From Candidatus Methanophagales archaeon (lineage in GTDB: Archaea > Halobacteriota > Syntropharchaeia > Alkanophagales > Methanospirareceae), in NCBI GenBank assembly GCA_003601795.1, contig PIXU01000041.1:1-9315 (forward strand): a stretch of DNA of 9,315 nucleotides, read 5' to 3'. Below are positions 4,815 through 9,315 of this stretch, in pieces. The position numbers and the translations under genes were made by a program. The first letter of the stretch is position 1. Every line of letters begins with the position of its first letter. Under the pieces are notes generated by a model. The model was not told the DNA's origin. It did not search any database and saw nothing but the letters and a program-made list of their open reading frames with translations.

Positions 4815-6719
4815 ATGAAAATTCTACTTATTCACAGCGACTTTCTGGAATTTGAGCCAAAACGAAAAGCGATAAAGAATGCCGAAGAGTGGAGAAAGGG
4901 CAGGGAAAAGATAAACGATTGCCTGGTCGTATTTACATCTGTTGAAAAGAACGACGAAAAGGACACGGAGCAGGTCAGTAAAAATTTTGCCAAAGAAATC
5001 GAGAAGGTGGCAAAGGAAGTTAAGACGAACAGCATAGTTCTTTACCCCTACGCCCATCTCGGCAGGGATCTGGCGTCTCCTGACGCGGCATTAAAAATTT
5101 TGAAAAATGCGGAAAATATTTTAAAAAAACGATACAAAACTTATCGCGCGCCGTTTGGGTGGTACAAGGCTTTTACGATCAAATGCAAGGGCCACCCGTT
5201 GTCGGAGTTGTCGAGAGAGATCGGTGTTGAAAAACCGGCAAAAGAGAGAAAAAAAGGGAGCGAATTTCATAAATTTATTCTCATCGATGCAAACGGCAGG
5301 GAATATGTTATAACAAAAAAAGACTGGAAGAAATCCGAAATATGGAAAAATAAAGGCCAACAATATGAGATGCTGAATAAATTTGTCAGAAACGAGCTCG
5401 AAGGCAATCCAGAAGAGAGAGACAAACCAAAACACATAGAATATATGAGAAAATTAGAACTCGTTGATTACTGTCCGGAAAGCGACATAGGTAATTTTAA
5501 ATGGTATCCGAAAGGATTGCTGATAAAAGACCTTATTCTTGCTTTTCAGGAGAATCTGGCAAGAAACTACGGGGCTTTCAAAATACAGAATCCTATAATT
5601 TACAGAACGTCTGACCAGAACATAAGAAAACTTATCGGCGAATTCCACGAAAAAGACTATAGAATAAGGGAAGAGAAAGAGGAGTTCGTCCTAAGATTCG
5701 CATCGGACCCAGGAGCATTCCCGTTCATGCAGAAACTGAACTTTAGTTACAAAAACATGCCAGTAAAGGAATACGAAGAGGCGATATGCTTTAGGAAGGA
5801 GCAAAAGGGCGAGCTGTGCGGCTTGAGAAGGGTCAGAAATTTCACGATGACAGATCTGCACGCCTTTTGCGCCGATGAAAATCAGGCAAAAGACGAGTTC
5901 AGAAAACTCTGCTTTTTATGCCAGGACCTCATGAATAACATAATATCAAAAAGGCGGTGGGTGCTTGGCTGGGAGGCAGTCGAATCATTCTACGAAGAAC
6001 ATAAAAAATGGGTTCTTGATTTGGTAAAAGAACTCGGGGTGCCGAGCTTTGTGAAATTGATGCCGAAAAGAAGCCATTACTATTCACTCAAAAATGAGTA
6101 TCAATCCATAGAGGCTGACGGAGCAAACTCGCAGATATCGACGGTCCAATTCGATGTAGTAAACGGAGAACGCTTTAACATAACATACAGGGGCGAAGAT
6201 AACAAAAATTATCCATGCATTATAATTCATTGTTCAACGTTTGGAAGCATAGAAAGAACATTGTGCTCTATTCTTGAGAACGCTGCCATTGACGAAAAGA
6301 ACAAAAAAAATCCCATGCTGCCATTGTGGCTGAGCCCAACGCAAATAAGACTGTGCCCGGTGAGCGACTCTTATATAGAGTTTTGCGAAAAGATTGCCGA
6401 CCAGTTTGAAGAGAGGGGAATAAGGGTTGATGTGGATGACAGGACAGAAAGCGTACAAAAGAAAATCATGAATGCCGAGACTGAATGGATACCCCTGACC
6501 CTCGTTATCGGCGAAAAAGAAAAGCGGGGCGAGAAATTCTCGGTAAGATTCAGGGAAACCGGAAAAATAGAAAAAATGTTCCTCGATGACATAGTGAAAT
6601 ACATTAAATCTAAAACAGCGGGCCTTCCATACAAGCCGCTTCCTCTCGACAGGCTCGTCTCGAAGAGACCTGTTTTCGTCGGATGGGGCAAACTATCCCA
6701 GTCCGAAGGTTCATCATAA
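4815..6719 (+). CDS. thrS: Threonyl-tRNA synthetase, archaeal type
   Basis: This 634-residue protein charges tRNA-Thr with threonine. Residues 1-140 are the archaeal editing domain (D-aminoacyl-tRNA deacylase-like fold that clears mischarged serine), with MKILLIHSD, LYPYAHL (76-82), APFGWYKAF (112-120) and KGHPLSELSR. The class II catalytic core spans about 205-495, with motif 2 at FRKE (326-329), DLHAFC with zinc-ligand His349, IIIHCSTFGSIER with His472, and motif 3 Arg481. The anticodon-binding domain follows at about 505-600. In an eye alignment the third zinc ligand, Cys in bacterial NCPG, falls on Asp298 of SDPG. I chose the ATG at 4815 because family members begin MKILLIHSD and the Shine-Dalgarno GAGGTG lies 6 nt upstream; an in-frame GTG at 4806 is inside that site. 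The C-terminus runs slightly past the usual WGKLS end. Confidence 0.96.
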   Translation: MKILLIHSDFLEFEPKRKAIKNAEEWRKGREKINDCLVVFTSVEKNDEKDTEQVSKNFAKEIEKVAKEVKTNSIVLYPYAHLGRDLASPDAALKILKNAENILKKRYKTYRAPFGWYKAFTIKCKGHPLSELSREIGVEKPAKERKKGSEFHKFILIDANGREYVITKKDWKKSEIWKNKGQQYEMLNKFVRNELEGNPEERDKPKHIEYMRKLELVDYCPESDIGNFKWYPKGLLIKDLILAFQENLARNYGAFKIQNPIIYRTSDQNIRKLIGEFHEKDYRIREEKEEFVLRFASDPGAFPFMQKLNFSYKNMPVKEYEEAICFRKEQKGELCGLRRVRNFTMTDLHAFCADENQAKDEFRKLCFLCQDLMNNIISKRRWVLGWEAVESFYEEHKKWVLDLVKELGVPSFVKLMPKRSHYYSLKNEYQSIEADGANSQISTVQFDVVNGERFNITYRGEDNKNYPCIIIHCSTFGSIERTLCSILENAAIDEKNKKNPMLPLWLSPTQIRLCPVSDSYIEFCEKIADQFEERGIRVDVDDRTESVQKKIMNAETEWIPLTLVIGEKEKRGEKFSVRFRETGKIEKMFLDDIVKYIKSKTAGLPYKPLPLDRLVSKRPVFVGWGKLSQSEGSS

Positions 6720-6820
6720 AAGCGGAAGCGTGCGGACTTTTGCCGACAAAGCTAAAAAGGTATAGAAAAGCAATGCCCTGCGAAGAAGCGGATGAGGTTA
6801 TTGAGACGATAAGTGAGTAG
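6683..6820 (+). CDS. Possible 45-residue small protein overlapping the end of thrS
   Basis: An ATG at 6683, in a different frame from thrS, opens a frame that overlaps the last 37 nt of thrS and runs to a stop at 6818. The product is basic in its first two thirds (RRFIIKAE, KLKRYRKAMP) and acidic at its end (CEEADEVIETISE), compatible with two short helices. It has no membrane segment and is not recognised. There is no Shine-Dalgarno, so it would depend on translational coupling to thrS. The compositional pattern looks coding, but length and overlap make this a weak call. Confidence 0.3.
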   Translation: MGQTIPVRRFIIKAEACGLLPTKLKRYRKAMPCEEADEVIETISE

Positions 6821-6874
6821 CACTAGTATTGCGGACATATTCGATTGGCTCACCGATCACGGCAAACAAATAAC

Positions 6875-7843
6875 CTAAACATCCCTGACCCCCTCGCCGA
6901 GCAATTTGAACACCGCCTCGCCCTCTGGAAGGTACGGGGAGTCTATCAGCCTGGCGATCCTCTTTTCCTGCTTGCTTTTTCTCAGGTACAATCTGAACAT
7001 CGCCGCGTGCCCGACTATGTGGCCGCCGATTGCCACGGTCGGGTCTCCGAAAAGCATGTCCGGTCTAGCCATGACCTGGTTCGTGACAAATACTGGAATA
7101 TTATAAGAGTCCGCCATTCTCTGGAGGCTGTGCATGTGCCTGTTGAGCTTTTGCTGCCTCGAGGCGAGCTCTCCCCTGCCGCTGTAATCTGACCTGAACT
7201 GGCTCGTTAGCGAGTCGATGACGAGCAGCTTCACATTTTTCTCCCTTATTATATCTTTTGCCTTTTCGGCGAGCAGCATCTGGTGGTCTGAGTTGTACGC
7301 CCTTCCCACGTAAATATTTTTTAAAACGCTTTCCGGATTTAATTTCAATGCCTGAGCCATCTGCATTATCCGCTCCGGTCTGAACGTGCTTTCCGTATCT
7401 ATGAACACGCATGTGCCGTTCAAGCCGCCCCTGCTTTCTGGCAGTTGGACATTCACGGCGAGTTGCATGGCCAGTTGAGATTTTCCAGAGCCGTAGGCGC
7501 CGTGCACCTCTGTTATTGCCTGGGTCTCAATTCCTCCAGCCAACAGTGTGTCGAGCGCCTTGCTTCCGGTCGTTAGCTTGCCGATCTTCTTTCTTTTTTT
7601 GAGTATCTCATCTCCGGTTTCAAAACCCATTTTCAGTTTGCTTCTGGCCGCATCGATGATTTTCTGGGCGGTTGTCTCGCCAAGTTCGCATGCCGCCGCG
7701 ATCTCGCCGGCCGATGCCGTGGCTATTGACATGAAGTCCCTGTATCCCGATTGCATCAGCTTCTCCGCGGCCTTTGGGCCAACTCCCGGCAGGTCCTCCA
7801 ATGAGAATTCTTCTTTTCTTTCTTCCTCCCCTTCTTCTGGCAT
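6875..7843 (-). CDS. radA: DNA repair and recombination protein RadA
   Basis: RadA is the archaeal RecA/Rad51 homologue that forms filaments on single-stranded DNA and performs strand exchange. From the ATG at 7843 it has 322 residues, the family length. After an acidic N-terminus come a helix-hairpin-helix domain (DLPGVGPKAAEKL, 17-29; to about 70), Walker A GAYGSGKSQ (115-123), FIDTESTFRPERI (147-159), Walker B LLVIDSLT (206-213), the L1/ATP-cap region with SGRGELASRQQKLN, VTNQVMARPD (253-262) and GGHIVGHA (273-280). Walker A has Ala-Tyr and Lys-Ser where most RadA have Glu-Phe and Lys-Thr, a conservative change. An in-frame TTG at 7852 exists, but the TATA box at 7871-7879 places transcription start close to 7843-7850, so the ATG at 7843 is preferred. 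The gene is 208 nt downstream of the RPA gene on the same strand but with its own promoter. Confidence 0.96.
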   Translation of the reverse strand: MPEEGEEERKEEFSLEDLPGVGPKAAEKLMQSGYRDFMSIATASAGEIAAACELGETTAQKIIDAARSKLKMGFETGDEILKKRKKIGKLTTGSKALDTLLAGGIETQAITEVHGAYGSGKSQLAMQLAVNVQLPESRGGLNGTCVFIDTESTFRPERIMQMAQALKLNPESVLKNIYVGRAYNSDHQMLLAEKAKDIIREKNVKLLVIDSLTSQFRSDYSGRGELASRQQKLNRHMHSLQRMADSYNIPVFVTNQVMARPDMLFGDPTVAIGGHIVGHAAMFRLYLRKSKQEKRIARLIDSPYLPEGEAVFKLLGEGVRDV

Positions 7844-7867
7844 AACTATCAAATAAAGATTATGAAG

Positions 7868-7880
7868 AAAAATATTTAAG
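7868..7880 (-). promoter_or_regulatory. TATA box of radA
   Basis: Minus-strand CTTAAATATTTTT lies about 25-37 nt before the ATG at 7843, giving a leaderless or near-leaderless transcript. This is the main support for choosing 7843 over the TTG at 7852. Confidence 0.55.
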
Positions 7881-8051
7881 CATGAATTAAGTTATTGCAC
7901 CCATCAATGCTTAAACGGCTCGCTCGTTCACGCCTTACTCAATTTTCGATTCGCTCCATAAAACTTCTTTTGCGCTTGATGTTATATGAAGATCGAATAT
8001 TAGCATGGTGGAGGATAGTCCGGTTGGCGGGCGATTGCGTCGAACATGATA

Positions 8052-9059
8052 TCATTTCAACAATCTTTCTACCTCTTCCTTGATATCGACATCCTTAACC
8101 TCGTTTGCAACGAACTCCAGCCTGTCAAACATCTGGTTCCTTTTCACGAACCCGTTGAATATGAAATCCTTTCCAAGCTGAATTCTGCCGCGCAACGCGT
8201 CGGCATCGCTTTCTTTAAAGAGTTTCCACGCCTCGTTCGTCGATAACCCAAGAACCTTTTCGGCGCTGTTCCTGAACAGGACTATTCTGATGTTGCCTGT
8301 CCCGTCGTCGGCCACGCCAGATATCACGAGATTCGGCTCTCCCTTTCCATGAACCTCGCATTTGTCTTTAACTCTTATCCCGCATTCCGGGCACGTGAAA
8401 AAGAACATGCTCGTCTGGAATATCTGAACAAGGCACGCGCGTATGCTTGCCGAGTCGCCCTGCTTTATGTCGGCGATGTTCATCTTGTTGTAGAACCTTT
8501 TCTGCACCTCGGGTTTTTTTGCGCGCCTTTCGATCTCTTCTATCGTCGGCATTTCCTTTTCAATTTTCTCTATTTTCCCGCCGCCAAGTCTTATCTCCGG
8601 TATTCCGAAATTGTCCTTGACATATCCATTGCTTATTCTTATCACGTCTCCCCTGTTCAATCCCTTTATGTTGTCGATCTCGTCGTTCCACAGAACAAGC
8701 CTTATCACGCCGGTATCGTCTCCGATGTGCAATGAGCAGACCCTTCCTTCAAAATCGTATTCAGCTCCCTGGTCATCCTTTCTTTTTGTCTTGAAGTTCT
8801 TTACGTCATCGATTCTCGTAATCCTGCCAACGATGTTTATGTTTTGCATGCCAGATATGACATTGCACACCTTCAGGTTATATTCCCTTTTCTTTATCAA
8901 TTCGATTCCCATGTCCTTTGCAACTATGTACGCCGCCCCCTCTTCGCTTATCAGGTTTGACATATCGCGATGCTTCTGCTTCACCATCTCAAGAATTTCG
9001 TTCCTGTCTTTTCCAGTCTGCTCTACGATCTTGTCAATTATTTCGTTTAGATTTTTCAT
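8052..9059 (-). CDS. Replication protein A-like single-stranded DNA-binding protein with zinc finger
   Basis: This 335-residue protein binds and protects single-stranded DNA in replication and repair. Residues 1-60 form an N-terminal helical domain (IIDKIVEQTGKDRNEILEMV). An OB fold spans about 72-165 (INIVGRITRIDDVK ... CSLHIGDDTGVIRLVLWND ... GDVIRISNGYVKDNFG). A second OB fold starts near 192 and contains an inserted zinc finger, with C223, C226, C234 and H237 as ligands (TCPECGIRVKDKCEVHG). It continues DDGTGNIRIVLFRNSAEKVLG to RGRIQLGKDFIFNGFVKRNQMFDRLEF. This matches euryarchaeal-type RPA large subunits (RPA41/RPA1-like). I do not see a third OB fold. The ATG at 9059 has a weak Shine-Dalgarno (AAAGGTAA). 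The frame follows the nucleotidyltransferase remnant on the same strand. RadA is its functional partner downstream. Confidence 0.9.
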   Translation of the reverse strand: MKNLNEIIDKIVEQTGKDRNEILEMVKQKHRDMSNLISEEGAAYIVAKDMGIELIKKREYNLKVCNVISGMQNINIVGRITRIDDVKNFKTKRKDDQGAEYDFEGRVCSLHIGDDTGVIRLVLWNDEIDNIKGLNRGDVIRISNGYVKDNFGIPEIRLGGGKIEKIEKEMPTIEEIERRAKKPEVQKRFYNKMNIADIKQGDSASIRACLVQIFQTSMFFFTCPECGIRVKDKCEVHGKGEPNLVISGVADDGTGNIRIVLFRNSAEKVLGLSTNEAWKLFKESDADALRGRIQLGKDFIFNGFVKRNQMFDRLEFVANEVKDVDIKEEVERLLK

Positions 9060-9099
9060 GGGATTACCTTTTCAAATAACGTGCCACAAAACGGCGAAT

Positions 9100-9314
9100 T
9101 TATCTTCTGTCCAAATATCTCGACATAGTTATGTGCTCAAATTCTGTTTCATCTCTTGTGAAAATATATGATTATTTGCTTTAATTATTTCATAATTAAG
9201 CGAAACCAGAGCTTCGTTCATTACAACCAAATCAATTTTATTCGTTTTTAACAATGATGTCAGTTCACTTATTAGTTTTAATTGCAATGCAAACATCTTT
9301 TTCCCTTTGCATTT
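9100..9314 (-). pseudogene. Minimal nucleotidyltransferase (MNT domain), C-terminal part, frameshifted
   Basis: The frame enters from the window edge. It reads FALQLKLISELTSLLKTNKIDLVVMNEALVSLNYEIIKANNHIFS and then runs out of homology to a stop at 9129. The central DLVVMNEA...YEIIK is characteristic of the C-terminal half of MNT-domain proteins (MntA-like, often the antitoxin of HEPN-MNT pairs). A second frame overlapping at the same place reads IFTRDETEFEHITMSRYLDRR and stops at 9100, which is how this family normally continues (RD...FE...YLDRR). The switch falls at a run of four T (9161-9164 on the minus strand), so one lost base would explain it. The catalytic GS...D.D part lies outside the window, and no HEPN partner is visible inside it. 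A sequencing or assembly error at the T run is possible. Confidence 0.65.
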
Positions 9315-9315
9315 G

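Noticed and set aside
7900..8040. Possible tRNA or RNase P-like RNA (GGAGGATAGTCC, GATTCG pieces)
   Set aside because: No cloverleaf or T-arm GGTTCGAATCC, and the interval is too short and lacks the other RNase P conserved regions.
7939..8055. 38-codon minus-strand frame whose ATG overlaps the RPA stop (ATGA)
   Set aside because: The overlap is suggestive, but the translation is low in structure, unlike a protein family I know, and the following sequence holds the radA promoter.
7895..8083. 62-codon plus-strand frame between radA and the RPA gene
   Set aside because: It runs antisense into the RPA gene, lacks a promoter and has a composition expected by chance.
8611..9171. 186-codon plus-strand frame opposite the RPA gene
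   Set aside because: Serine/phenylalanine-rich antisense shadow; the opposite strand encodes RPA with OB folds and zinc ligands.

Overview
The window looks like chromosomal DNA from an archaeon. It carries RadA recombinase, a zinc-finger RPA-type single-stranded DNA-binding protein and a threonyl-tRNA synthetase with the archaeal editing domain. Most genes have a TATA-like box about 25-35 nt before the start codon and little or no leader. The AAA+ ATPase at 300-1475 and the small winged-helix protein at 2283-2639 remind me of proteins common in DPANN-type genomes, but the sequence alone does not fix the phylum.

Layout: (1) 2-283, the 3' end of a dCTP deaminase/dUTPase-superfamily gene (+). 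(2) 300-1475 (-), an AAA+ ATPase with a C-terminal winged helix. (3) 1476-2282, a long non-coding region dominated by 28 GTTCAC and 4 GTGAAC hexamers in two blocks, mostly spaced one or two helical turns apart. (4) 2283-2639 (-), an AT-hook/HTH protein, and 2673-2873 (-), a small membrane protein. (5) 2936-3853 (+), a GalE-like sugar-nucleotide epimerase, divergent from the small membrane protein. (6) 3919-4308 (+), a short MetV-like (MTHFR C-terminal family) cysteine protein. (7) 4309-4814, a region with several hairpins and with ends resembling IS200/IS605 right ends, finishing in a hairpin that covers the thrS ribosome-binding site. (8) 4815-6719 (+), ThrRS. (9) 6875-7843 (-), RadA, and 8052-9059 (-), RPA. 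(10) 9100-9314 (-), the end of an apparently frameshifted minimal nucleotidyltransferase.

The most interesting locus is 300-2639. An ATPase gene with a DNA-binding C-terminus, a phased iteron array directly at its promoter and a second DNA-binding protein on the far side together resemble a replication origin or a DNA-segregation site. The repeat does not look like the canonical archaeal origin recognition box, and the ATPase is not a clear Orc1/Cdc6. The second most interesting locus is the structured region upstream of thrS. It may be the remains of a hairpin-ended mobile element, a non-coding RNA, or a translational control leader.
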